Source: Bradyrhizobium sp. SRL28
GTDB lineage: Bacteria > Pseudomonadota > Alphaproteobacteria > Rhizobiales > Xanthobacteraceae
Direction: 5' to 3'
Assembly: GCF_018596315.1 (NCBI RefSeq)
Contig: NZ_JAHEAG010000027.1
Coordinates: 1 to 64,000, forward strand
Length of the DNA: 64,000 nt
Shown: positions 24,740 to 33,905 of the stretch, piece after piece
Layout of the letters: each line of letters begins with the position of its first letter
Position numbering within the stretch: position 1 is the stretch's first letter
Notes under the pieces: model-generated
Database searches by the model: none
What the model saw: the letters and a program-made list of their open reading frames with translations, nothing else
What the model was told of the DNA's origin: nothing
Program-made: the position numbers and the translations under genes

Positions 24740-25017
24740 CTTGAGGAGCAACCGCCAGCCGGCCACGCATCCGCACGGGCTGACGCTAAGAAGCTGCGCC
24801 TATCCTTTGGAGCCAGCTATAACAAATGTTCGGCTAATCAACATCGTCCGCCCGCTCTCGCTTTTTTCTTTTTCCCAGCCCTCCTCTCCACCCGCACGCC
24901 CTTGAATTTTTTGGCCGCCGGGATCCTCTGAGCGACCCTGTTTTGTTAGTGGGGTTTGTGGCGTGGCGTTTCAGCGTAAGAAGCCGGTGGCAATCGGCGT
25001 GAAAGCCCTTCCCCGGA

Positions 25018-25550
25018 TTCGTCGAACCCGCACTGGCGACGTCGATTGAGAAAGTGCCGTCCGGCGATCGCTGGATCCACAGATCAAATCGACGGCTATC
25101 GTGTGCAAGTTCACCTGGTGAACGAGGCCGCCAAGGTTTTCACCCCCGCGGCAGCGATTGGACCAAGCGTTTCAGGAAGGTCGCGGACGACGCCTGGCAC
25201 ATCAGCGCTGGTTCAGCCATTATCGACGGCGAGATTGTCGTTCGAGCCGTTGACGGCACGAAGGATTTTCAGTCCTTCAGAAGGAGCTGAAGGGAAAGTC
25301 GACAATGATAGTGCTGGTCGCGCTCGACCTTCTCTATCCCAATGGCTATGACCTTCGAAAGCTGCCGCTGATCCGGCGCAAGGAGCATCTGAAGAAGATC
25401 ATCGACGGGACCGACGTCCAGTTCAGCGAAAGCTTCGAAGTAGACGGCAAAGAGATGTTCGCGCACGCCTGCAAGGTCGACCTTGAAGGCGTCGTCTCCA
25501 AGGTGCGCGACCGCTGCAACTTCTCGGGGCGCGGCCGCGCGCCAATTGAG
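25018..25550 (+). pseudogene. ligD (ATP-dependent DNA ligase) remnant, adenylation domain
   Basis: Across three frames one reads F-V-E-P-A-L-A-T-S-I-E-K-V-P-S-G-D-R-W-I-H, D-G-Y-R-V-Q-V-H-L-V-N-E-A-A-K-V-F-T, a W-H-I-S-A-G-S-A-I-I-D-G-E-I-V segment, and L-D-L-L-Y-P-N-G-Y-D-L-R-K-L-P-L. This is the ligase domain used in bacterial NHEJ. A frameshift falls at the catalytic Lys of K-x-D-G-x-R. The gene stops near 25540, where a possible small mobile element begins. Ku is not in the window. Confidence 0.75.
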
Positions 25551-25552
25551 GG

Positions 25553-25653
25553 AGGACACCCCACTCCGCTCGAATCAAACATACACGCCAAAGACAAACA
25601 TAGATCAGGGAATAGTACAGCCCAGTGCCTGGGTTTGATTTTTGGAGTGTCCT
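25553..25653. mobile_element. Possible MITE / IS remnant
   Basis: About 101 bases bounded by imperfect inverted ends: AGGACACCCC... followed by AATCAAAC, and the reverse complement AGGACACTCCAAAAATCAAAC. There is no coding frame. It begins where the ligD homology ends. No target duplication is clear, so confidence is low. Confidence 0.35.
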
Positions 25654-25815
25654 AATGTTCTTTCCGGCCTCAGTAGCCAGTTTTGAAATCGTCAGTGCCC
25701 TAATTTCGATTAGGAACTCAGCCCCGGCCTTCGCGTACCATCACCGTTTCTGATTTTGGCCTTTGCCGGTGACAGAGAGACGCCACAGCGCTCCCGCCTA
25801 ACAGGGAGCGATTGA

Positions 25816-26053
25816 ATGCGCCGGTATTTTTCGATTTTCACGACGTTGACGGCGTCATTCCCGATGAAGGGGAATGGTGCTTTCCACCTTGGACACCGTG
25901 CAAGACGAAGCGGCCCGTGCACTTGCCGCAAGGGACGAAGTGCGGGCCACTGACGGTAACGGGCTCACGCGCGATTTGGCGATCGAGTTTCGCGACGACA
26001 ACGGCGCGGTGATGCGAGTTAAGTTCACCTTCCAGGTCGAACGCCTACAGTAA
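25816..26053 (+). pseudogene. DUF6894 paralogue, frameshifted
   Basis: Begins M-R-R-Y-F, continues in a second frame F-D-F-H-D-V-D-G-V-I-P-D-E, and in a third one QDEAARALAARDEVRA, then L-A-I-E-F-R-D-D-N-G-A-V-M-R-V-K-F. All of the family core is recognisable, but two shifts break it. The region 26054-26490 behind it has no supportable gene. Confidence 0.65.
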
Positions 26054-26492
26054 GGCTCGCTTCCGTTTGGCGGCCTTGAGCGATGGCGGCCAGAACAAAC
26101 TCATCCTGGGCGCCTGGCGGGCCGCGTAGTCGAAACCGGCCGAGCTTCAGGATGGGCTTGAGGTGCGGCGAACCGCATCTCGATCTTTTTGCTCTCACGT
26201 CGAGACTGCTCGAAGGCTTCAGTCTCCGCAAGCGAACGGATAACGTCTCAGGCGTGTTCGTGGATGTCGCGTGGGGCATCGGCTTCGGCCAGTTGCAGAC
26301 CTTTCAGGGCAACCTCGTCGTAATACGACACAAGCGAGTTTTGTGCCGAAGAACGAGGCAGTGAAGGCGACGAACATAGCGCACGCAACCGTCGGTCACG
26401 CGAGTCCGCGGACAATCGTCAGAACAAAGTCTGCCGGCATGAACCAGCGGGCTTGAATCACCGAACACCAGCCTGCTTTGAGGCCTCAATTA

Positions 26493-26517
26493 GGAACTTA
26501 ACGAGTTTGTGATCGTT
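26493..26517 (+). promoter_or_regulatory. EcfG promoter
   Basis: GGAAC (26493-26497), 16 bases, CGTT (26514-26517), ending 34 bases before the DUF892 start. Perfect consensus. Confidence 0.8.
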
Positions 26518-26551
26518 TAAGGGTGTCTAAAACCCCAAGAGGAATCGTTCT

Positions 26552-27064
26552 ATGGCCAAGAAGCCCAAGTTTCTCGAAGATCTTTTCCACGACACGCTCA
26601 AAGACATCTATTACGCAGAAAACAAAATACTCAAAACCCTGCCGAAAATGGCCAAAGCTGCGCAATCGAAAGAGCTGAAGGCGGCTTTTACGAAGCACGA
26701 GCGCGAAACACGCGGACAGATCAAGCGTCTCGACAGCGTCTTCAAAATCATCGGCAAGCCCGCGCGTGGCAAGACGTGCGCCGCTATCAATGGCATTACC
26801 GAAGAAGGCGCCGAGATCATGAAGGAGTATAAAGGAATGCCCGCCCTTGACGCTGGTCTCCTGGCGGCGGCGCAAGCCGTCGAGCATTACGAGATTTCTC
26901 GTTATGGCACGCTGCGCACTTGGGCGGAAGAACTGGGCTTGCGCGATGCCGCGCGGCTTCTGAAGGAGACACTCAAAGAAGAAGAGATGACCGACAAGGC
27001 GCTAACGGTTCTTGCCAAGGATGCGGTCAACCTTGAAGCCGAAGAAGAATTGCAGGCCGCTTAA
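26552..27064 (+). CDS. DUF892 (YciE/YciF-type) ferritin-like protein
   Basis: One hundred and seventy residues. It has E-D-L-F-H-D-T-L-K-D-I-Y-Y-A-E at the N-terminus, F-T-K-H-E-R-E-T-R-G-Q-I-K-R-L in the second helix, A-A-Q-A-V-E-H-Y-E-I-S-R-Y-G-T-L in the third, and a final E-E-E-M helix. These Glu/His sets are the ferritin-like four-helix bundle of DUF892. The family is stress-induced; its metal chemistry is not established. It heads a likely operon with two lysine-rich genes and has a perfect EcfG-type promoter. Confidence 0.92.
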   Translation: MAKKPKFLEDLFHDTLKDIYYAENKILKTLPKMAKAAQSKELKAAFTKHERETRGQIKRLDSVFKIIGKPARGKTCAAINGITEEGAEIMKEYKGMPALDAGLLAAAQAVEHYEISRYGTLRTWAEELGLRDAARLLKETLKEEEMTDKALTVLAKDAVNLEAEEELQAA

Positions 27065-27152
27065 CGCCTTCAATCTGCCAAGAGCGAAGCGTCCTGCGCG
27101 CGGGGTCTGTCTTTCCAATCACACTACTGTACGGTCTGCAGTGGAGGGACTC

Positions 27153-27467
27153 ATGGACGATACCAAGCAAAAGGAAGAGCAGAACGACTCTAAGAAGCCC
27201 GTAGGCGAACAGATCACAGACTTGGTCGCTGCGGCAGCGGGCGCGCTGGCTGAAACCGCGGTCAAGTCAGTTGCCAAGCGCGTGCGTAAAGCGGCCGCCA
27301 AGAAGCCGCCCGAACGGGTGAAGAAGGCGGTTAAGTCGATTAGCAAAACCAAAGCGCCAAAGCGGTCGGCCAATAAGGTCGCAAAGAGAGCGAAGAAGTC
27401 GATGGCCAAGAAGGCCTCGAACAAGAAAGCCGGAAAGAAAGCCAAGAAATCTAGATCGAGGAGGTAA
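27153..27467 (+). CDS. Lysine/alanine-rich histone-like protein
   Basis: One hundred and four residues from the ATG at 27153, with GGAGG upstream. The acidic-polar N-terminus (D-D-T-K-Q-K-E-E-Q-N-D-S-K-K) is followed by an amphipathic helix GEQITDLVAAAAGAL. The last 60 residues are Lys/Ala/Arg repeats such as K-K-A-V-K-S, A-K-R-A-K-K-S and G-K-K-A-K-K-S, like the tail of histone H1. It probably binds DNA non-specifically in stressed cells (inference). It is followed two bases later by a second basic gene. A decayed copy is at 16526. Confidence 0.8.
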   Translation: MDDTKQKEEQNDSKKPVGEQITDLVAAAAGALAETAVKSVAKRVRKAAAKKPPERVKKAVKSISKTKAPKRSANKVAKRAKKSMAKKASNKKAGKKAKKSRSRR

Positions 27468-27469
27468 CG

Positions 27470-27619
27470 ATGGCCAAGAAGGCGAAGAAGAAGTCTGCGG
27501 TTTCGGGAGCTGTTCAGACGGCAAAGAAGGCTGCTACGTCCGCGGCGAGGTCGACCCGAAAAGCTGTGAAAAAGATGATGCCAGGAAGAAAGGCCAAGAA
27601 GAAATCTTCCCGGCACTAG
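27470..27619 (+). CDS. 49-aa lysine-rich histone-like protein
   Basis: Forty-nine residues, about a third of them Lys: M-A-K-K-A-K-K-K-S, then A-K-K-A-A-T-S-A-A-R-S-T-R-K-A, ending K-K-K-S-S-R-H. The ATG lies two bases after the previous stop, with GAGGAGG upstream, so the pair is translationally linked. It is too short for most gene finders. It probably joins the preceding protein in nucleoid binding (inference). Confidence 0.75.
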   Translation: MAKKAKKKSAVSGAVQTAKKAATSAARSTRKAVKKMMPGRKAKKKSSRH

Positions 27620-27645
27620 TCAAAACAACTGACCGATTGACGCCC

Positions 27646-27857
27646 TGGAATCCGTTTAGGGATTTGAGCGAAGCGGATCGCGTATTCGTCTATCGTTGCT
27701 TGGTGACAAGGCCGGCCCGGTCCTTCTTCAATTGCCCGCAACTTCCAGGCCGATGCAGTTATCTGGATTTCTTCGAATGCTGGCGCCAAGGCGACGTTAC
27801 AGTTTCGAATTCCGTCACCCCAGTTGGTATACACCAGCGATCATGCGCCTCCTAGCC
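27646..27857 (+). pseudogene. DUF72 fragment
   Basis: Middle part of a second DUF72 lineage: F-R-D-L-S-E-A-D-R-V-F-V-Y-R-C, then after a frameshift L-G-D-K-A-G-P-V-L-L-Q-L-P and R-R-R-Y-S-F-E-F-R-H-P-S-W-Y. Neither end of the gene is present. Confidence 0.65.
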
Positions 27858-27882
27858 ATTCGAACGCCAATTCCGCTCGCTC

Positions 27883-28197
27883 ATGCGTCGCCTCGCCGGG
27901 GGCGTTGCAGTCATGACCGCCGGACGCGGCGACGAATTGGCGACGAATTACTGCATGACTGTCACCTCGCTGCCGTCGCTGAGCGCCACTCAACGGATCT
28001 CTACATCCAAAATCAATCTCCCGGGACAAAGAATCGAATTGGCTTCCCGCACCGAAAGGCAAGTGCATCCTGATGCTGCGCACGTACTGGCCGAATTAAG
28101 ACCCACCATCGATTATCGACGGCACGTGGACGCCACCGATTGTGAAGAAAAGCCATCTAACCTGAAGCGAAGGACTAAGGACGAACGGGAGCAATAA
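27883..28197 (+). pseudogene. Flavin reductase-like fragment
   Basis: A 104-codon open frame whose first 40 residues (M-R-R-L-A-G-G-V-A-V-M-T-A-G-R-G, then M-T-V-T-S-L-P-S-L-S) match the start of HpaC-type flavin reductases. The rest has no resemblance to the family, so the coding is probably broken near 28000. Alternatively a fused short protein. Confidence 0.5.
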
Positions 28198-28199
28198 AT

Positions 28200-28619
28200 A
28201 TATGATGACGTTTCGCTCAACGGCACGAAGTCGTGTGTCCTCGCGGAGCTTCGGTGGGGTTTATCATCTTGGCTTAGGTCATTCTCGTCGGGGAGTGTTG
28301 CGAATTTCAAGCGTCAACTCGGTTGGGGCTCCAGGAGGGTTGAGTGATGGGGTGCCCCGTATCGGAATGGCCAATCATGCTGCTCCATCTCGGACCCGCC
28401 GGACGTCGGCGGAGGACAATCCTCTCCGCCGGCATGTCCGCTTGAGGTCAATTCAGACCTGCGCATATCGTCGGCCTCGATCTCCTTGAACTCGTGCCTG
28501 ACTGGACGTTCGAGGCCTAGACGTGCTCGCCGCCTCCCGGATTGTGTCGCCTTAGGATGCATCGCGAACCAGTTGCAAACCCGACAGGCTGCGGGCGAAA
28601 CGCAGCCGTGAACAGCAGT
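28200..28619. other. No supportable gene
   Basis: Short frames only, no recognisable protein segment, no clear promoter or terminator. Confidence 0.4.
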
Positions 28620-29405
28620 CTATGATCTTGCCGTACCCGGCTTCGCCTTCTTGCGATGCTGCTTGGCAAGAAGCTCGGCCGGCGTCACATTGGCGATCGC
28701 CGACTGAATCTAGTTTTTCAGGCCGGTGACGATATCGCCTTCGCCCTTCATCATCGCCTCGAAGCCCATGCGGGCGACCATGGCGGCGTCATCTTTGTCT
28801 TCGGATCCGACTTTGGTATCGAGCATGTCCGCGCGGGCGAAGAATTCCGTTTCGGTAGCCCCGGGCATCAGACAAGTCACGGTAACCTTCGTATCGCGCA
28901 GTTCCTCTCGCAGTGCGAATGAGAATGAATTCAGGTAGGACTTGGTCGCATTATAGACCGCCTGAAAGCTGCCGGGGGTGAAGCCCGCAATCGAGCCGGT
29001 GATCAGAATGCGTCCCTCATTGCGGCGCCGCATGTCCTTGCCCACACGATGGATCAAACAGGTGGTGCCGGTGACGTTGGTGTCGATGACCTGACGAATG
29101 CGGTTCCAGTCCTGATCAAGAAAAGCATGCCCCAAACCGCGGCCGGCATTGGCCATCAGCAAGTCAACCTTGCGCCCCTGAACGACCTCATAGAGCTTGT
29201 CGACACCTTCGACGGTGGCAAGGTCGGCTTGAACCGCCACAACGGCGCTACTGTTCGCTTCGTTGCGCAGCGCTTGCGCGGCCGTCTCGATTTAGGGGTC
29301 ATCCGCCGCGACCAGAAGGTCATAGTGCTTGGCCGCGCAAAGTCGAGCAAGCTCAAAACCAATGCCGGTCGAGGCGCCTGTCACGATCGCAAATTGTCCG
29401 GCCAT
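28620..29405 (-). pseudogene. Short-chain dehydrogenase with two stop codons
   Basis: Begins M-A-G-Q-F-A-I-V-T-G-A-S-T-G-I-G at 29405, with GGAG upstream, giving the SDR nucleotide motif. An in-frame TAA (29292-29294) falls after A-A-D-D-P. The frame continues with N-A-G, the catalytic V-Y-N-A-T-K (Tyr and Lys) and G-A-T-E-T-E-F. A TAG at 28710 cuts the last 30 residues, which stay readable (S-A-I-A-N-V-T-P-A-E-L-L-A-K). Two separate stops in one otherwise clean frame indicate recent loss. Confidence 0.85.
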
Positions 29406-29544
29406 GGCCATCTCCATCTTGGCATTCCGCATTTTTCGGTTGCTTCGGGCCTAATCGAACTGACGCGAGACCGTTCCTATTTGGAAAAGGAACAAGCCGC
29501 TGCGCTCACGCTTGGTCTTGTCAAACAACTCTTTGGAGCAGTCC

Positions 29545-30719
29545 ATGAAAGCCCTCACCTGGCACGGCAAGAGCGATGTTCGCTGCGAATCGGTTCCCGA
29601 TCCGAAGATTCAGGATGGGCGCGACGCAATCATCAAGGTGACGGCCTGCGCGATCTGCGGCTCGGATCTGCATCTGTTCGACGGCATCATGCCGACCATG
29701 GAAAAGGGCGACGTACTCGGCCACGAGACCATGGGCGAGGTTGTCGAGGTCGGCACGCACAACACGAAGCTCAAGGTGGGAGACCGGGTGGTGGTACCGT
29801 TTACCATCGCCTGCGGCGAATGCTTTTTCTGCAGGAACGGCTTTTACTCCGGCTGCGAACGCTCCAACCCCAACGCGAAGCAGGCCGAGAAGCTCTGGGG
29901 CCACTCTCCGGCCGGCCTCTTCGGCTATTCGCATATGCTGGGCGGTTTCGCCGGCGGCCAGGCGGAATATATGCGCGTCCCCTATGCCGACGTCGGTCCC
30001 TATAGATACCAGAGGGACTCACGGATGAGCAGGTGTTGTTCCTGTCAGATATCTTCCCGACAGGCTACATGGCGGCCGATTTCTGCAACTTCAAAGGCGG
30101 AGAGACCGTTGCGGTATGGGGCTGCGGACCGGTTGGCCAATTTGCAATCAAGAGCGCATTCTTGCTGGGCGCTGAGCGGGTGATTGCGATCGATACGGTA
30201 CCCGAGCGCCTGGCGCTCGCTACGAAGTCAGGCGCCATCACTCTGGATTTCATGAAGGAAGATATTTATGAGCGCATCCAGGAACTCACGCAAGGTCGCG
30301 GCGCCGATGCCTGCATCGATGCGGTCGGCACCGAGCCCGAAACCAAGGCAAGCGTGGATTCCGTGATCGACCGTATCAAGGTAGCGACCTTCATGGGCAC
30401 CGACCGTCCGCATGTTTTGCGGCAGGCGATCCAATGCTGCCGCAACTTCGGCACCGTCTCCATCGTCGGCGTTTATGGAGGCATGCTTGACAACATCCCG
30501 ATGGGCAGCGCCATCAATCGCGGCCTAACTTTTCGCATGGCCCAGACCCCTGTTCAGCACTACCTGCCCAAACTGATGGAACGCATCGAAAAAGGCGAGA
30601 TCGATCCAAGCTTCGTCATCACCCATCGCGCTACGCTTGACGAGGGCCCAGACCTCTACAAGACGTTCCGTGCCAAGAAGGACGGCTGCATCAAAGTGGT
30701 CATGAAGCCGTTCGGCTGA
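29545..30719 (+). pseudogene. Zinc-dependent alcohol dehydrogenase, one frameshift
   Basis: N-terminal part to about 30000: catalytic zinc site C-A-I-C-G-S-D-L-H and G-H-E-T-M-G, structural zinc Cys cluster C-G-E-C-F-F-C-R-N-G-F-Y-S-G-C. After P-Y-A-D-V-G-P the frame shifts by one base. It continues L-F-L-S-D-I-F-P-T-G-Y-M-A-A-D-F-C with the NAD motif W-G-C-G-P-V-G-Q to the stop at 30719. It is of the formaldehyde/threonine dehydrogenase-like branch. All else is intact, so a sequencing error is possible. Confidence 0.85.
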
Positions 30720-30903
30720 TGGGAGAGGTAGCTGTGAAAGAGCGAAGTCGCACTGGCTGGCCACGGCTCAGCTCGGCCTTGTCAGCACTACGTTCTCGAC
30801 CCTCGGCAGCCAACTTGCGGCGACCCAGTTAGAAGGGATGCCGCAGTCGACTGCCGCCATTCCCGGACGGGACGCCATCAGCTTCGTTGCGACCTCATGG
30901 ATG

Positions 30904-30928
30904 GGAACCCCGAGGGGCCAACGACGTT
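30904..30928 (+). promoter_or_regulatory. EcfG promoter
   Basis: GGAAC (30904-30908), 16 bases, CGTT (30925-30928), ending 34 bases before the start of the DUF892 gene. It has the same spacing to the start as at 26493 and 44000 (about 34 bases). Confidence 0.8.
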
Positions 30929-30962
30929 CCATTGCCATCATTGCGAAAGGGAGACGTCGAAT

Positions 30963-31478
30963 ATGGGAATCTTCACCAAGGACATCAAAACCATGGATGA
31001 CTTGCTGATCCATGGCCTGCAGGACATCTACTACACCGAGCAGCAGATCATCAAATCCCTGCCCAAGATGATCGAAAAGGCGACCAACCGCGACCTCGCC
31101 ACGGGTCTGAAAGCCCATCTCGAAGAGACAAACAAGCAGGTCGAGCGGCTTCAAAAGGTGTTCCAGAAGCTCGGCAAGGAGCCAAGCGGAACGCAGTGTC
31201 CCGCGATCGACGGCATCATTAAGGAGGCCGACGAGACTGCGGGCGAGATCGAGGACAAGGCCGTGCTGGACGCCGCCCTCGTCGCAGCCGCGCAGGCCGT
31301 CGAGCACTATGAAATGTGCCGATACGGAACGCTGATCGCTTGGGCCGAAGAACTCGGCCACGACGAGATCGTGCGCTTCCTGACGACCAATCTGAACGAG
31401 GAAAAGGCGGCGAATACCAAGCTCAACACGGTGGCGCTGCGCAAGGGCGTCAACGCGAAGGCATCCAACGCGGCCTGA
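30963..31478 (+). CDS. DUF892 ferritin-like protein, second copy
   Basis: One hundred and seventy-one residues from the ATG at 30963. It opens M-G-I-F-T-K-D-I-K-T-M-D-D-L-L and then Q-D-I-Y-Y-T-E-Q-Q-I. The helices K-A-H-L-E-E-T-N-K-Q-V-E-R-L and A-A-A-Q-A-V-E-H-Y-E-M-C-R-Y carry the conserved Glu and His of the four-helix bundle. GGGAGACG precedes the ATG. It is monocistronic with its own EcfG-type promoter and about half identical to the copy at 26552. Confidence 0.92.
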   Translation: MGIFTKDIKTMDDLLIHGLQDIYYTEQQIIKSLPKMIEKATNRDLATGLKAHLEETNKQVERLQKVFQKLGKEPSGTQCPAIDGIIKEADETAGEIEDKAVLDAALVAAAQAVEHYEMCRYGTLIAWAEELGHDEIVRFLTTNLNEEKAANTKLNTVALRKGVNAKASNAA

Positions 31479-31490
31479 TAGCAGTTCATA

Positions 31491-31979
31491 TCAGCTAGAA
31501 CGGCTCCGCGCGGTAGCGGAGTCGTTTGCTTGTCGGAGCCTTCCAGCTCTCCGAACCGACCGCATTTTGCGTCGCACGTACCAGGCGGCAATCGAAACGA
31601 CTAGCCACGCGCACGATGCTGCAGTGAACGCGCCCGCAATGCTGCGCTCCACAGTCAGCCAAAAGATTGCCGCGAACACCAGCATACCCGTTGCTCCTAG
31701 CGCGGCGCCGGCGGAATCGACGGCGGCGGCCATTTGGCCGCGGCGCTCGCCGGAGAGGCCAGCCTTCCGTTTGCGGCGGATTTCGTGCTTCTCGATTAAT
31801 GTTGCGCTGGCGAAGAAGATAGCCGGAAGCGCGAGAAAAAGGCCACCTACGGACGCTCCATAGCGGCTGCTGATAAGACCGGTGAACACGGTCGCCGCGC
31901 CGCCGAGGACAAAACGGATCAGGTATTCGTACCACCGGCCTTCCTTGAGCGACGACAGCGAGAAGCGGACGGGCGTCAT
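31491..31979 (-). CDS. DUF3147-like membrane protein, distal
   Basis: One hundred and sixty-two residues from the ATG at 31979. Hydrophobic segments lie at about 20-60 (Y-L-I-R-F-V-L-G-G-A-A-T-V-F-T-G), 95-115 and 125-145, with a basic K-H-E-I-R-R-K-R-K loop. The E-Y-L-I-R-F-x-x-G-G start matches the following gene and the DUF3147 family. The last gene of an operon with 4-base ATGA overlaps. Function unknown. Confidence 0.75.
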   Translation of the reverse strand: MTPVRFSLSSLKEGRWYEYLIRFVLGGAATVFTGLISSRYGASVGGLFLALPAIFFASATLIEKHEIRRKRKAGLSGERRGQMAAAVDSAGAALGATGMLVFAAIFWLTVERSIAGAFTAASCAWLVVSIAAWYVRRKMRSVRRAGRLRQANDSATARSRSS

Positions 31980-32323
31980 GTCTGCGCTCTCGCGATCGCC
32001 AGCAGAAGAAAGGCAACCGGGAGCCAAGCTGCGAGCGACAGCATGGTCGCCGGCAAGGCCCGCAGCCGCACGCGAACGAGGAGATGACAGACGACGACGC
32101 TGTAGACGGCGAGCGCTATCGCGCCAGCCATCATGGATTGGCTCTGTACCGCAGCGTAGCCTGCGCCGTGCGCGTAAACCGCGATGCCAAGCGTAGCGAG
32201 CGCCACGGAGGGCGCCGCACCGAAAAGGCCCGCGAAGCTCTTTGGACGCAGCACGTCGCCGAGCATCGCGAAGGCGGAAACGACCGCGCCACCAACGAGA
32301 AAGCGGACGATGTACTCCGTCAT
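31976..32323 (-). CDS. DUF3147-like membrane protein, proximal
   Basis: One hundred and fifteen residues from the ATG at 32323. It begins M-T-E-Y-I-V-R-F-L-V-G-G and has four hydrophobic segments. The start overlaps the cupin stop (ATGA) and its own stop overlaps the next start the same way. Paired tandem DUF3147 genes suggest a hetero-complex in the membrane (inference). Confidence 0.75.
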   Translation of the reverse strand: MTEYIVRFLVGGAVVSAFAMLGDVLRPKSFAGLFGAAPSVALATLGIAVYAHGAGYAAVQSQSMMAGAIALAVYSVVVCHLLVRVRLRALPATMLSLAAWLPVAFLLLAIARAQT

Positions 32324-32928
32324 TTGGCCTTCTTCCAAAGTTTGGATAGCGCTCCACCGGACCCGTAGACCGGATCCTTGCGCGGCACAGGCACCTTCGG
32401 AATGGTCTTCAGTGCCCGCGGCCGGTCGTCCACCGTGGTGCACTCGTCGTAGGTGCCGGCCGCCGGATAGGCCCCCACGACGAGGAAGTCGTCATCGGCG
32501 GAAAGGCATTGATGGCCCGTGCCAGCCGGAAGAATGACGACGTCCCCGGCCTTTAAGGTGAATATCCGTCCCTTGGCGCCGCCGAAGCGGACCCTCCCCT
32601 TGCCGCTTGTAACGCCGAGCACCTCGTGGATTCGCGAGTGATAGTGCACATAGTCGTAGACGCCATTGCGCCAGGTCTCGGCCCATCCGTTCGCCTCGAA
32701 CAGGTCTTCGATCACGGCCGCCGGGTCGTGCCGCGCGCCGAGATTCACGGCGCCCCGATAGATGATCAGCGGCCATCGGGGATGGTTCGGGACCAGACCG
32801 CCGTCGTCCTGGAAACGAACCGTATGGGGCTTACGCGGCCGGGCGAGCGCGGGGGCTTTCCGTCTGCCGGGCCTCCGGAGACCGGTCGCACGTTCGGCGT
32901 ATTCCTTCAGGTCCTCAAGTATCGGCAT
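32320..32928 (-). CDS. Cupin-domain protein
   Basis: Two hundred and two residues from the ATG at 32928, with AAGGAG upstream. The cupin is around 95-165. The metal site reads H-Y-H-S-R-I-H-E-V-L and G-D-V-V-I-L-P-A-G-T-G-H-Q-C, so both cupin motifs have their His/Glu residues. The small oxidoreductase or binding role is not predicted. It overlaps the PAP2 gene by 14 bases and the DUF3147 gene by four, a tight operon. Confidence 0.85.
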   Translation of the reverse strand: MPILEDLKEYAERATGLRRPGRRKAPALARPRKPHTVRFQDDGGLVPNHPRWPLIIYRGAVNLGARHDPAAVIEDLFEANGWAETWRNGVYDYVHYHSRIHEVLGVTSGKGRVRFGGAKGRIFTLKAGDVVILPAGTGHQCLSADDDFLVVGAYPAAGTYDECTTVDDRPRALKTIPKVPVPRKDPVYGSGGALSKLWKKAK

Positions 32929-33553
32929 GTTCGTTCTCCTTCGAGTTGGCCGTGGCGATCGGATAGCCGGTCCACAGCCGCAGCAGGCGCTCAAGGGCTG
33001 CTCCGAGCGCGAAGCCAAGCACGACGTCGCTCGCCCAGTGCGCCAGGACCACAACCCGCGTCAGCGAGAGGCCGATCGCGAAGGCTCGGATCGTCCGGCG
33101 GGGACCGGCTGGCAGGGTCTCGGCTGCGGATGCCAAAGCCCCCATGTGCATCGCATGCCCGGAAGGAAAGGCATCCTCGCGCTTTCCGGAAAAGGGGACC
33201 CCATGGATGTGCCCGACCACCGTCCTGCGATCGGGCCGGGTCTGGTCGAACAACGACTTCATGACATGTGGCAACAAAGACGTCGCTGCCGTAACGAGCA
33301 GCGCGTGATTACCTGCGCGCCGCAACGGCTCGCTGCGCCCGCGGGAGATGATCCAGCCGGCCGTGGCCAGAACCAACAACACCTTTTCGTCGGCGCCCCA
33401 AGTCAGGGCGCGGGCCGCATACTCCGGGGCCGGAGCCGTGTTGCGAGCGATCTCGCGCGCGATAGCGATGTCCGCTTTGGTTGGGCGGACCGCAATAGGA
33501 AAGCTTCTTGCGCGGCGAAGGCGGTGTCCTGGAAATCCGGCTGGCTTCAGCAT
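32915..33553 (-). CDS. PAP2-family membrane phosphatase
   Basis: Two hundred and twelve residues. The acid phosphatase motifs are K-S-L-F-D-Q-T-R-P-D-R, P-S-G-H-A-M-H and R-V-V-V-L-A-H-W-A-S-D. The last is usually written S-R-x5-H-x3-D; here T precedes the Arg. Four or five membrane segments flank them. It dephosphorylates a lipid phosphate such as phosphatidate or undecaprenyl-PP, the substrate unknown. First gene of the PAP2-cupin-DUF3147 operon. Confidence 0.88.
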   Translation of the reverse strand: MLKPAGFPGHRLRRARSFPIAVRPTKADIAIAREIARNTAPAPEYAARALTWGADEKVLLVLATAGWIISRGRSEPLRRAGNHALLVTAATSLLPHVMKSLFDQTRPDRRTVVGHIHGVPFSGKREDAFPSGHAMHMGALASAAETLPAGPRRTIRAFAIGLSLTRVVVLAHWASDVVLGFALGAALERLLRLWTGYPIATANSKENEHADT

Positions 33554-33663
33554 GGCTCATGGATTGGAAAGGTAAGTACTTTCCAACGCGCCAGATAGCG
33601 GCAAGGTTGCAAAGTGGCTCCCGTGGAGATCGGGTTTCCGCGAGAAATGCGTGCATCAGCTCT

Positions 33664-33845
33664 TTAAGGGACTAGCTCCGAAACAGGAGGGGCAAGCGGG
33701 CTGTCGGCCCATTGCTTTGCCGCGGGCATCTTCATCGGGTCCAGCTTGTCGCAGAATACGCACTGTTCGACTCGGGATTAGGGACTGGGACCATCCGCTT
33801 TCCGCACTGCAAACAACGCGCTACTCCGTCCGTGGCTTCCTCCAT
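33664..33845 (-). pseudogene. Small zinc-ribbon protein, frameshifted
   Basis: Starts M-E-E-A-T-D-G-V-A-R-C-L-Q-C-G-K (first Cys pair). The second pair C-V-F-C-D-K-L-D-P and M-P-A-A-K-Q-W-A-D-S-P-L-A-P-P lie in another frame, reached by a single shift near 33770. The length (182 bases) is not a multiple of three. Divergent from the gene at 33906. Confidence 0.6.
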
Positions 33846-33857
33846 GCGGGCTCCTTA

Positions 33858-33882
33858 GGAACCTAGCTTTTGTTCCGCAGTT
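33858..33882 (+). promoter_or_regulatory. EcfG-type promoter (near match)
   Basis: GGAAC (33858-33862), 17 bases, GTT (33880-33882), with A in place of the C before GTT. It reads into the MQAAI-DUF3606 remnants at 33906. Confidence 0.45.
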
Positions 33883-33905
33883 AAGCGCTGCATATAGAGG
33901 AACGG

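Noticed and set aside
29049..30005. 318-codon plus frame across the SDR and Zn-ADH genes
   Set aside because: It runs antisense through the SDR and out of frame through the ADH start, and the later part is Arg/Gly-rich, as expected of a shadow frame.
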